Assembly (NCBI RefSeq): GCF_006542395.2
Contig: NZ_CP038231.1
Location: 1,674,001 to 1,738,000 of the forward strand
Direction of reading: 5' to 3'
Source: Formicincola oecophyllae
Lineage (GTDB): Bacteria > Pseudomonadota > Alphaproteobacteria > Acetobacterales > Acetobacteraceae
Length of the DNA stretch: 64,000 nt
Below the pieces are notes generated by a model. That model searched no databases, was not told the DNA's origin, and saw only the letters and a list, made by a program, of their open reading frames with translations. Below, piece by piece: positions 25,995 through 33,753 of the stretch; the first letter of the stretch is position 1; every line of letters begins with the position of its first letter. The translations under genes were made by a program, and so were the position numbers.

Positions 25995-26576
25995 ATGACG
26001 AACGCACCCTCCACCCACCTTTTCGCCAGCACAGACCTGGCCGCGCTTCAAGGCGCCATGGCCAGCACCATCACGGCGCAATGCCCTGTGTTCAAGACCG
26101 TGGCCTTCAACCCAAGCCAAACCACCATGGACGCCCTGCCCAGGCCAGCCTGCTTCCTAGCGCTGGAGGGGTTTGGCCCCACTCCCACCGACCCAGGGAC
26201 AGGCCAGGCTTTGGTGGCGCTGAACTTTGCAGCCTACATCGCCTTCAGCCGCGCTGCTCCCGGCGCGCCCCTGGCATGCCAGCAGGCGGTGGCGGCGCTG
26301 GCCGCCCTCGTCCACCAGAATCGCTGGGGGTGCGTTGGCGTGGGGCCAGGGCTGCTTGGCCCTGCTTTGGACACAGGCTTTGGCCCAGCCCTTGAGGGGG
26401 AGGGTGATGATGTTACCTGGCGCTTGGCGTGGCGCCATGAGGCCGCTTTTGGCACTGATGTGTGGGAGGGGGCTGACCAGCCCATCAAGGACGTTTACAC
26501 AGCCCACGCCACTGAACAGGTTGGCATCCGCGAGATTTGGAAGCGCCCAATGCAACTCCAGGGTGGCTTAGCGTGA
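25995..26576 (+). CDS. Phage tail protein, Gp37/DUF1834-like
   Basis: 193 residues from the ATG at 25995 (MTNAPSTHLFAS). The layout resembles Mu-type gp37/tail-terminator proteins: an opening helix, then an AVLVAL-like strand (PRPACFLALEGFGP), ALNFAAYIAFSRA, and an alternating helix region (CQQAVAALAALVHQNRWG). It ends in an acidic segment with DVYTAHATEQVGIREIW. Its stop overlaps the gpV start by four bases, so the two are co-translated. No other phage genes are adjacent. It is an orphan fragment of a tail module; the family call is by pattern, not by search. Confidence 0.6.
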   Translation: MTNAPSTHLFASTDLAALQGAMASTITAQCPVFKTVAFNPSQTTMDALPRPACFLALEGFGPTPTDPGTGQALVALNFAAYIAFSRAAPGAPLACQQAVAALAALVHQNRWGCVGVGPGLLGPALDTGFGPALEGEGDDVTWRLAWRHEAAFGTDVWEGADQPIKDVYTAHATEQVGIREIWKRPMQLQGGLA

Positions 26577-27151
26577 GCGGCCCCCTGGGGGCTGACGCCC
26601 ACACACACCGCGTCCTGGGGGAGCATGACCGCCAAATCGCCAGCATGGCGCGCCTTGGCGTTGTGGCGGCTGTGCAGGGGCTTTGCGCGCGCGTGGCCAT
26701 TGGCAGCTTGCTGACGGACTGGCTTTACACACTGACTCCCCGCGCAGCCCAAGGGGCTGTGTGGTGGCAGCCCAGTGTGGGGGAGCAGGTGGTGGTGCTG
26801 GCCCTGCACGGCGATGTTTCACAAGGGGTCATCCTGGGTTCCATCTGGCAGGACAAATACCCGCCGCCAGCCCAAGGGGCCGTGTGGGGCAAGCGCTTCA
26901 GCGATGGCACCCTTCTGACCTATGACCCCCAAAGCCACGCCCTGACGTTGGAGGGCGGGCAGTCCCCCCTGGCCATTCACGTCAAGAACGCCACCTTGAA
27001 AGCGGAAAGCCTGACGCTGAACGCCCCAAGCGTGCACTGCACAGGCAGCATGGTGGTGGAGGGGGACGTAACGGCCAAGGGTGTGAGCGTGGCTGGCCAT
27101 GTCCATGGCGGCGTCAAATCAGGCAGTGAGGAGACAAGCGCCCCTTCATGA
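26573..27151 (+). CDS. Phage baseplate assembly protein V (spike)
   Basis: 192 residues from a GTG at 26573 that overlaps the preceding stop (GTGA). Domain order as in P2 gpV/Mu gp45: N-terminal helix (VLGEHDRQIASMARLGVVAAV), OB-like barrel with GSLLTDWLYTLTPRAAQ, WWQPSVGEQVVVLALHGDVSQGVILGSIW, then the beta-helical spike (HVKNATLKAESLTLNAPSVHCTGSMVVEGDVTAKGVSVAGHVHGG). The closing HVHGGV with its His motif is typical of the metal-binding tip. Expected in the baseplate hub of a contractile tail. Isolated with its neighbour, away from the tail genes at 63 kb. Confidence 0.88.
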   Translation: MSGPLGADAHTHRVLGEHDRQIASMARLGVVAAVQGLCARVAIGSLLTDWLYTLTPRAAQGAVWWQPSVGEQVVVLALHGDVSQGVILGSIWQDKYPPPAQGAVWGKRFSDGTLLTYDPQSHALTLEGGQSPLAIHVKNATLKAESLTLNAPSVHCTGSMVVEGDVTAKGVSVAGHVHGGVKSGSEETSAPS

Positions 27152-27559
27152 AACGCCTTCAATGACAGGGGAATGACAGGGGGAGAGGCATTTGGTGAGG
27201 GGAAGGCATCCCCGCTGAAGCCAGCCAGCACCTCATCACGGCCCTTGAGTGAAGGCTGGGTGGTGGGAAATGGCTGGGATTGGGCTCCTTGGAACGGCCC
27301 TGCAACGGTGTTGGCGCCAACACCGTTCATTCAAGGCACCATGCTGTGTTCAGAGCCGCCGTGCTGGCCCTTTGGTACAGGGGCGGCAGCCCTCATGCGC
27401 CGTGGCCGATTCATGGCTGGGGCACATCCTGCTCCTGCCTGTCCTGGCCCGGCCTTGCTTGGCGGGCTGGAAAGTGCCTGGGCGCCCCAGAAGCCCCACT
27501 TAGCACGATTATCAATAAGGACGGGGCGTGCAGTTGGCTGGGGCTTTGTGCGCTGGCCT
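27152..27559. other. Spacer after the phage pair, with a 24-base perfect palindrome
   Basis: About 400 bases between gpV and the alcohol dehydrogenase end. A long plus-strand frame runs through but overlaps the dehydrogenase in antisense and has no protein character. The palindrome at 27304-27327 is described separately; nothing else is supported. Confidence 0.5.
27304..27327. promoter_or_regulatory. Perfect 24-base palindrome
   Basis: Half-site AACGGTGTTGGC is followed directly by its exact reverse complement, with no loop. The symmetry suits a dimeric protein-binding site or a recombination end better than a terminator, because there is no T-tract or loop. It lies 153 bases after the baseplate gene. 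Confidence 0.45.
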
Positions 27560-28675
27560 TCAGCTTTGCTTGGCGGAGGCTGGCCCTTCAAGGCTGGCCA
27601 TATCGATCACGAAGCGATAATGGACATCGCCGCGTTCCATACGGGCGAAGGCCTCGTTGATTTCATCCATGCGGATGGTCTCGCAATCAGGCAGGATGTT
27701 CTTCTCCGCGCAGAAATCCAGCAGTTCCTGCGTTTCCTTAATGCCGCCGATGACGGAGCCAGCCACCTGTCGCCGTCCCATGATGAGCGGCACGCTGTTG
27801 AAGTCGGCCATGGGACCGATCTGCCCCACCATTACCAAAGCGCCGTTGATGTCCAGCAAAGGCATGTACGGCTTAAGGTCATGCTCCACCGGGACGGTGT
27901 CGATGATAAGGTCGAAACTGTTAGCGGCTGCCGCCATCGCTTTAGGGTCTGTGGAGATAAGGGCGTGGTGGGCGCCAAGCTTGGCAGCGTCCTTTGTTTT
28001 GGCCTCTGACCGGGTGATGAGGGTGACGTCAGCGCCCATGCCAGCAGCCAGCTTCACTGCCATGTGGCCAAGCCCGCCAAGCCCGATAACGCCAACGCGG
28101 CTGCCCTTCTTCACGCCCCACTGGCGCAAGGGGGAATAGGTGGTGATGCCAGCGCACAGAATGGGGGCTGCGCGCGCAGGGTCCAGCCCTTTTGGCAAGC
28201 GCAGGACGAAATCCTCACGCGCCACTAGGTGCTTTGAATAGCCGCCATGGGTGTTGTAGCCATCCACCCTGTCGGGGGAGTTGTAGGTGAGGGTCGGCTC
28301 ATGGCGGCAGTACTGCTCATCGCCCGCTTTGCACTGGTCGCATTCCATGCAGGAATCAACCATGCAGCCCACCGCCACCAGGTCGCCTGGCTTGTACTTG
28401 CTGGCTTTGGGGCCAGTGGCGGTTACGCGGCCCACGATCTCATGCCCAGGCACCACGGGGTAGACGCTGCCGCCCCAATCATTGCGGGCCTGGTGCAGGT
28501 CTGAATGGCACACGCCGCAGTAAAGCACTTCCATGGCAACATCGTTGTCGCGCAGGGGGCGGCGCTCAAAGGTGATGGGCTCCATGGCTGATTCATTGCT
28601 GCGGGCAGCGTAACCTGTGGTTTCCTGACCGTTTTTGAAGGTGGGCATGGCGGGGGATGATGTCATGATGGGCAT
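27560..28675 (-). CDS. NAD(P)-dependent zinc alcohol dehydrogenase (YahK/cinnamyl-alcohol type)
   Basis: 371 residues. Catalytic zinc ligands CGVCHSDLH and GHEIVGRV; structural zinc cysteines in CMVDSCMECDQCKAGDEQYC; Rossmann motif GLGGLGHMAVKLAAGMGA, followed by TRSEAK, consistent with NADPH preference. This is the class that reduces aldehydes such as cinnamaldehyde, and in acetic acid bacteria it helps aldehyde and alcohol redox balance. The ATG at 28675 has CAGGGAAAC upstream. Monocistronic. Confidence 0.93.
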   Translation of the reverse strand: MPIMTSSPAMPTFKNGQETTGYAARSNESAMEPITFERRPLRDNDVAMEVLYCGVCHSDLHQARNDWGGSVYPVVPGHEIVGRVTATGPKASKYKPGDLVAVGCMVDSCMECDQCKAGDEQYCRHEPTLTYNSPDRVDGYNTHGGYSKHLVAREDFVLRLPKGLDPARAAPILCAGITTYSPLRQWGVKKGSRVGVIGLGGLGHMAVKLAAGMGADVTLITRSEAKTKDAAKLGAHHALISTDPKAMAAAANSFDLIIDTVPVEHDLKPYMPLLDINGALVMVGQIGPMADFNSVPLIMGRRQVAGSVIGGIKETQELLDFCAEKNILPDCETIRMDEINEAFARMERGDVHYRFVIDMASLEGPASAKQS

Positions 28676-29916
28676 GTTTCCCTGAAGATTTCTGGGGGTG
28701 GCAATGCCAGGGCGCGCTTGGCTGACGGCGCCCCGGCCCTGGCCAAATGGACTGGCCGCTGACTTCCCAATATGGGCGCCGCCCAGGGTTTTTCAAGGTT
28801 TGGGGTCGGCAGGCCTTGGAGGTCCAGGAGCCTCACGAGCCTTCAGGGGCCGAGGTGTCGACACCAATGGCTCCAGACCCCAGGCGACAGCAGCGAAAAT
28901 CCCAAAGCGGTTTTCTGGAACGCGGTGAGGGGCAAACATTGTGGCCGCCATTGTGGCCGCTGGCTTTCACCAGGCAATGGGCGCAGTCTGAGGAGGCACA
29001 GCAAAGCGTAGAGAAGGGGCACGACCAGACACCCCACAAATCAAACCCATTGACTGCGGTTTTTAGTGCGCGCCAGTTTCATGGCAGCCCAACTTGGCAT
29101 CCAGAAGCAGACCTAGGCTCCAACGGTGATGATGGACACCAGGTTTTTGCAAGGTGGCCCGCGTGCCACCAATCCAGATAACCAGGCGTTATGGTTCAAT
29201 CGGGTCAGGTTATGGGCGGCCAAGTCAAACCCCTTCAAACACTGTTGACCACATGAACGCCAAGGCCAGCTTTCACCAACCAGGAGAGGGAGGCGAGCCA
29301 AGGGAACAACCTGTATAGGGTCAGCGCATCAGCACTTTGGGCTGTTGAAGGTAAGAGTGCCTGGCGAGGGGGGGCTTCTCTCAACGCCCCCTCTGGCCCA
29401 GTTGGGTTCTCAGCTTGGATGGTTTGGGGGGAGGGCCTTTAAAGCCAGCGTCCAACAACCATGGCCTGCCCATGTTCTTGGCACGCGCCAGAAGCAAGGC
29501 TGCGCGCGCTTCCACCAATCCGAGGCCCCATCTGCAGGTGTATAATGCCGTACAAAGGAAATTATAAGCGTGTTCACTATGGGTGAGATGACGCGTGTCT
29601 TCAGTGTTCAAAATGTTCATTACGCAAATTGCATGTAAATATTAAGTATAACCCATGATCTATATCTGGAACCTCAAGTCAGTGCACGACTAGGGTCGCT
29701 GCAAGCATGGGAAGTGTTGGGGGCGGGTGGGCACCACGTTCCCTCAGGAGACCCAACCAAATAGCCCAAGCCACGACCACGGCTATGGGCCTGGCAGAGC
29801 CCTTGGGAAGTCCCCTGGGCACCATGGCCAGATAGAAAGAGAACGTTGGTGAGGTCTTCTTCGCTGTCGTGTGTGGCAAGCATTCAGGACCAGGGCTTGG
29901 AAAGGGCCGTTCCTTG
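28676..29916. other. Gene-poor, apparently decayed region
   Basis: 1.2 kb without a convincing gene. Short frames on both strands overlap and none shows family motifs. A minus-strand stretch at 29113-29225 reads FDLAAHNLTRLNHNAW...LVSIITVGA, with a protein-like flavour, and may be a remnant. 29560-29660 is AT-rich. Confidence 0.5.
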
Positions 29917-30165
29917 TCATGTGGAAGTCATAGGCAGGTCTGGGAGGTTTTCTTGAGCCGCTTCAATGAGCTTCTTTCTCACGCCATCCATCTCTTCTAT
30001 TTTCTGTTGGTTGTAGAGTGATTTATCAGACTCGTTCATCAAATTGATGAAACTATCATAATATCTGTAGGCCAGGTCGCTGACATTTTTATTGAAGAAC
30101 ATTTCCAGAACATTGAGACAATTGGAGGCTTTTTCGCGCAGCGCCCTATAGTCCCCAGGATTCAT
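29917..30165 (-). CDS. Small hypothetical protein
   Basis: 82 residues from the ATG at 30165 (MNPGDYRALREKASNC), mostly helical and charged (MFFNKNVSDLAYRYYDSFINLMNESDKSLYNQQKIEEMDGVRKKLIEAAQ). Base use is more AT-rich than in the surroundings, suggesting acquired DNA. The start overlaps the stop of the restored upstream frame (ATGA), so the two form a unit. No family recognised. Confidence 0.55.
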   Translation of the reverse strand: MNPGDYRALREKASNCLNVLEMFFNKNVSDLAYRYYDSFINLMNESDKSLYNQQKIEEMDGVRKKLIEAAQENLPDLPMTST

Positions 30166-30540
30166 TTTCTTCTTGTTTTTAGATCGCTGATGAGGGCCAC
30201 GCCCTTGCTGACCACAGAAAGAAAATCGCTCAGGGCATGCAGCTTTTTTTCTGCCCATTCCCGGTTCACTTTCATTTTCTCAATGTCTTTGCTCTCGGCG
30301 GCGATGTCTTTTTTGCTGTTTGCCAACACGATAAGTCATCCACCCCAGAAGGGCGGTGGCGAGAACAGCTCCGAAATCCTTGAAAAAATCCCACAAACTG
30401 TGTGGGTCGCCATCATGGTTGATCAAGTTGATGGTTACAGGCCCTGCCGTAGTGCTGAGGGAGGCATGGACCGCCTGCAGGAGGGCGCGGGCGTTTTCCA
30501 GTTGTTCTGGGGTGATGTGGTGGAGGTCGCTGGCTGGCAT
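30162..30540 (-). pseudogene. Small membrane protein gene interrupted by a frameshift at an A6 run
   Basis: From the ATG at 30540 the frame reads MPASDLHHITPEQLENARALL, then INLINHDGDPHSLWDFFKDF, a membrane helix (GAVLATALLGWMTYRVG) and KQQK. At the six-T run on the plus strand (30309-30314) it moves out of frame and stops at 30280. Skipping one base restores KDIAAESKDIEKMKVNREWAEKKLHALSDFLSVV...LKTRRK, which ends in the ATGA overlap with the next gene. The recovered overlap strongly suggests one original gene. It could be a true mutation, a phase-variable tract or a sequencing error. Function unknown. Confidence 0.6.
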
Positions 30541-30645
30541 GGCTTGTTTCCACCCTCCCTTCAAATTTTTCACCCATCCCTGTTTACTTAAGGCCTGGGC
30601 AATAATCTGGAGGGCCCACCTGAAAGAACCTTGGCAGTGAGGTGT

Positions 30646-30679
30646 AGAAAGGGCCCAGAATGATATCTGGGCCCTTTCT
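30646..30679. terminator. Perfect hairpin, bidirectional terminator-like
   Basis: The 14-base stem AGAAAGGGCCCAGA pairs perfectly with TCTGGGCCCTTTCT around a 6-base loop, flanked by short T-runs. It lies between the Sel1 gene end (30823) and the start of the frameshifted gene (30540), both on the minus strand, so it would end Sel1 transcription. Confidence 0.7.
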
Positions 30680-30822
30680 TGTGCAGCATTTCTACCGCAC
30701 ATGCCTTAGCGTGTTGGCGCACGCTGGCAAGATCTTATTCTGCCACTTTGCACGCTTGATTTCAAGTTTCTTCAAAAAGATGACGTGTCGGGAGAGGCCA
30801 GGGACGCCTCAGCCAGCATCTC

Positions 30823-31755
30823 TCACAAGCTGGCCAGGGCTGTGCAGGCCTCCTTGACGTGCTGCCTGCAAGCCTTGGCGTACCATGTGCGGGCCTCATC
30901 ATCACTTTGAGGCACGCCTTGGCCATCCTCATACAAGGTGCCCAGCGCCAGCTGCGCGTCAGCAAAGCCTTGGTTAGCCGCTTTGCGATACCAAGCTGCA
31001 GCCTGGCGGTCGCTTTGGGCCACGCCGTGGCCGAGAACGTAAAGCGCGCCAAGCTTGGCCTGCGCCCTGGCATCCCCCGGCCAGGCGCCCTTTGGCGTGC
31101 CGGCTTTGCGGAACCAGGCTGCTGCCTCTGGCCAATTCCTGGCCACACCGTGGCCTTGGTCGTAAAGAACGCCAAGGTTGTACTGGGCGTCTGCATTGCC
31201 TTGGTCTGCTGCTTTGCGCCACCATTGAGCGGCCTGGGCAGGGTCCTTGGCAACGCCGCGCCCAAAAGCGCAGAGGATGCCGAGATTGTCTTCAGCATCC
31301 CCATTACCTTGGTCAGCCGCCTTGCGGTACCAGGCAGCGGCCTGGCGATCGCTTTGGGGCACGCCGTGACCTTGGGCATAAAGCACGCCCAAGTTGAACT
31401 GCGCTGCGGCGTTGCCTTGGTCAGCCGCTTTGCGGAACCAGGCTGCTGCCTGGGCGTCGTTTCTGGGCAGGTTTGGAAGATCGCTTTTCTGGGCTCCGTC
31501 TTGCCCGCCACTCTGGGCGCCCTCTTGGGCGCCGAGGGCGTAAAGGAGGCCCAGCTTCAGTTGCGCTGCGTCATTGCCATTTTGGGCGCTGGCCAGCAGG
31601 GCCTTGAAAGCGGGTGTGTCCTCAACAGGGGCTGGCTGCATTGAAATGGCGTGGGCGTAGGCGTGGGCCGTGCCCAGCCCAACCACCAAGCAACCCAAGG
31701 CTGCAGCGCGCCAAGCGGGTTTCAGCAAAGCCAGCTTGCAGGGTGGGTTGTTCAT
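30823..31755 (-). CDS. Secreted Sel1-like repeat protein
   Basis: 310 residues from the ATG at 31755 (AGGAAG upstream). A signal peptide (WRAAALGCLVVGLGTAHAYA) is followed by about six Sel1/TPR-like repeats of the form AAAWFRKAADQGNAAAQFNLGVLYAQGHGV. The motif recurs at about 36-residue steps from residue 75 to the end. Such alpha-solenoids scaffold protein interactions in the envelope. One repeat (residues 75-115) carries a Gly/Gln insert (EGAQSGGQDGAQKSDLPNLP). Partner unknown. Confidence 0.9.
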   Translation of the reverse strand: MNNPPCKLALLKPAWRAAALGCLVVGLGTAHAYAHAISMQPAPVEDTPAFKALLASAQNGNDAAQLKLGLLYALGAQEGAQSGGQDGAQKSDLPNLPRNDAQAAAWFRKAADQGNAAAQFNLGVLYAQGHGVPQSDRQAAAWYRKAADQGNGDAEDNLGILCAFGRGVAKDPAQAAQWWRKAADQGNADAQYNLGVLYDQGHGVARNWPEAAAWFRKAGTPKGAWPGDARAQAKLGALYVLGHGVAQSDRQAAAWYRKAANQGFADAQLALGTLYEDGQGVPQSDDEARTWYAKACRQHVKEACTALASL

Positions 31756-31859
31756 AAGGCTTCCTGGGCAGGGAGGGGGAGGTAGCTTTGTAATGCCGGC
31801 CAAAAGAAGGCCAAACGTCACGACCCTTTACCTAACAGGGTTGACAGAGTGTGCCTGCA

Positions 31860-32310
31860 TTAAAAATCGCCCATAAGGCGAAGCCTGTTGAGGCCCGGCG
31901 CGTTGAAGTGGAATCCCTATAGGGTTTCCGCTGTTTTGGCGCCTCTCAGCCCGAAGACTCACTACGTTTCAGGCCTCAACAGGCTTCGCCTTATACGGGT
32001 TCGCTGTCTTGGCGCCTCTCAGCCGCTGCTTCTTGCCGCTTGCATTTCATGCGGCGCGGTGTCGCAGCGGCTTGTCTTGAAGGGGCCATGCGGGGTTCTT
32101 TCTGCGCTTGAACTGCGTTCTGCGCTTCGACGATCCCCGCTTCTACGCCCTCCGGGCTAAGGCCCCTTCGCTTCACAGGCCTGCGGCCTTAGACGGCGCC
32201 GCTCTTGGAACCGGTGGCGGGAAGCTTCTCACCACTTGGCGTGCCGCCTGCGCGGGGCCGCTTCCCGCCTTTATAGGGCTGCGCCCTTTAACCGGTTCCG
32301 CTTGCGTGGT
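31860..32310. repeat. Three-way-junction repeat block (32 kb)
   Basis: Forward piece ATAAGGC-GAA-GCCTGTTGAGGCC near 31872 and its inverse GGCCTCAACAGGCTTCGCCTTATA at about 31970, so the two face each other over about 75 bases. A further inverse piece carries AGCCGCTGCTTCTTGCCG...ATGCGGCGCGG (32029-32070), a GGCC-TGC-GGCC hairpin (about 32178-32190) and TATAGGGCTGCGCCCTTTAACCGG near 32271. They are fragments of the same family. No gene is seen from 31756 to 32416. Confidence 0.6.
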
Positions 32311-32416
32311 GGGGGGGGGAGGGGCACAATCACGCTTGCCTTCCAGCAACCGCCTTCCACAGCCTGCAGCGAACACTGCAGCACGACCACGATTGAACAA
32401 GGGAGCAGCAAGCATC

Positions 32417-33250
32417 ATGGCCATTTGGGGTAAAATGTTTGGTGGTGTGGCAGGCTTCGCCATGGGGGGGCCGCTTGGCGCTGCCCTTGGCCTGGTTTTG
32501 GGGGACATGACGGACCGCAAAACCATCCTCAAGCCCATCAACGGTACATGGGCTGACAACTTCCCAACGCGCGGCACGCCAGACCCCACGGGGGCCGCTT
32601 TTTTCGGCGCCGCCAAAATGGCTGCCCTTCTGGGCCGGCGTGAGCAGCTTTATGCCATCGGCTTGATCATGCTGTGCGCCAAGCTTGCCCGCATTGATGG
32701 CCCCGTCAAGCAGGTGGAGATTGACGCCTTCAAGGGTTGTTTCCAGTTCCCCCCTGAAAGCCAGCGCGAAGTGGGGCTGATGTTCGACAACGCCCGCAAC
32801 CGCACGGATGATTACATGCGTTACGCCACGGAACTTGGCGCAGCTTACAGGGACGACCCCGAACCGCTTGAAACACTGCTTGCCGTGATGTTCCGCATAG
32901 CGCGCGTTGACTTGCCCCCTAACGCCCCCCTGCACCCAGCTGAGGAAAGCTTCCTGCGCTATTGCCAGCAGGCATTCCACCTCAATGAAGCGGCCTGGCG
33001 GCGCTGCGCCCAGGGCCAACCACGCGCCCAAGCCACAGGTAGCGCTGCTGAATGCTATGAAATCCTGGGAGTTGCGCGCTCAGCCAGCACGGAGGACATC
33101 CGCCTGCGCTGGCGTGCGCTTGTGCGCCAGCACCACCCTGATGTCCTAGCGCGGCAAAACCTCACCCCCGCTCAGGCGGAAGCAGCACGCCTGCGCATTG
33201 CGCGCATCAACGCCGCCTGGGACCGCATCAAGCGTGACCGCAGCCTGTGA
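32417..33250 (+). CDS. DjlA-like TerB/DnaJ-domain protein
   Basis: 277 residues from the ATG at 32417 (MAIWGKMFGGVAGFAMGGPLGAALG, a Gly-rich hydrophobic N-terminus like that of DjlA, probably membrane-associated). The middle region (about 75-200) is TerB-like, with AKLARIDGPVKQVEIDAFKGCF and AVMFRIARVDL. The C-terminal J-domain (about 210-275) has CYEILGVARSASTEDIRLRWRALVRQHHPDVL, with the essential HPD. A co-chaperone regulating DnaK at the inner membrane. The frame opens upstream into repeat DNA, which is not part of the gene. Confidence 0.9.
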   Translation: MAIWGKMFGGVAGFAMGGPLGAALGLVLGDMTDRKTILKPINGTWADNFPTRGTPDPTGAAFFGAAKMAALLGRREQLYAIGLIMLCAKLARIDGPVKQVEIDAFKGCFQFPPESQREVGLMFDNARNRTDDYMRYATELGAAYRDDPEPLETLLAVMFRIARVDLPPNAPLHPAEESFLRYCQQAFHLNEAAWRRCAQGQPRAQATGSAAECYEILGVARSASTEDIRLRWRALVRQHHPDVLARQNLTPAQAEAARLRIARINAAWDRIKRDRSL

Positions 33251-33308
33251 GGGCGGTTTGGCTGGGCAAACGCGTTGAGGCTTTGGACGGCCTATCCCCT
33301 CTTAGCCC

Positions 33309-33719
33309 CTAATTGCTCCCTGCAGGCGCCCCTTGTGGCCCGCCCCCTGCTTCCCCTGCCGGCATGGCGGTTTTGAGGCCACGTGCGCGCCTGACAGCGT
33401 CTATGTCCTGCAGAACGTCCCAGAAAAGCACCGTCATGGCGTCTAGCAAAGGCGGCGTTGCGTAGGTGATGAGCTGAACGGCCTTCAAGGGGTCCTGGGT
33501 GCTCCACACGCCTTGGGAAGCGTTCCAGGTCAGGCCGGCTTGTTCGGCCTCCGCCTGGGCTGGGCTGCTGGGCTGGCAGCGAAACACGAAGCCTGCCTCT
33601 GGCGCGTAGCTCAGCACAGGGGGTTGGGCGCCGCCATCCCGTTCTTGGGCGGTGGGGGCCTCCTTCAAGGGCGCTTGGCTTGGCGCGCCTTCAGGGGTGG
33701 TGGGCGTTTGGTTTGGCAT
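33309..33719 (-). CDS. Hypothetical protein, Pro/Ala-rich ends
   Basis: 136 residues from the ATG at 33719 (AAGGA 7 bases upstream). Low-complexity N-terminus (residues 1-40, Pro/Ala/Gln). The conserved-looking core is FVFRCQPSSPAQAEAEQAGLTWNASQGVWSTQDPLKAVQLITYATPPLLDAMTVLFWDVLQDIDAVRRARG, with a helical C-terminus. No family recognised. It lies 34 bases after the HtrA gene and may be co-transcribed with it. Confidence 0.6.
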   Translation of the reverse strand: MPNQTPTTPEGAPSQAPLKEAPTAQERDGGAQPPVLSYAPEAGFVFRCQPSSPAQAEAEQAGLTWNASQGVWSTQDPLKAVQLITYATPPLLDAMTVLFWDVLQDIDAVRRARGLKTAMPAGEAGGGPQGAPAGSN

Positions 33720-33753
33720 GGTCGGTCCTTCTAAAGGCTGGTCCAAAGGCTAG

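Noticed and set aside
27173-28009. Plus-strand frame of 278 codons between gpV and the dehydrogenase
   Set aside because: Two thirds overlap the dehydrogenase in antisense and the rest has no protein-like pattern.
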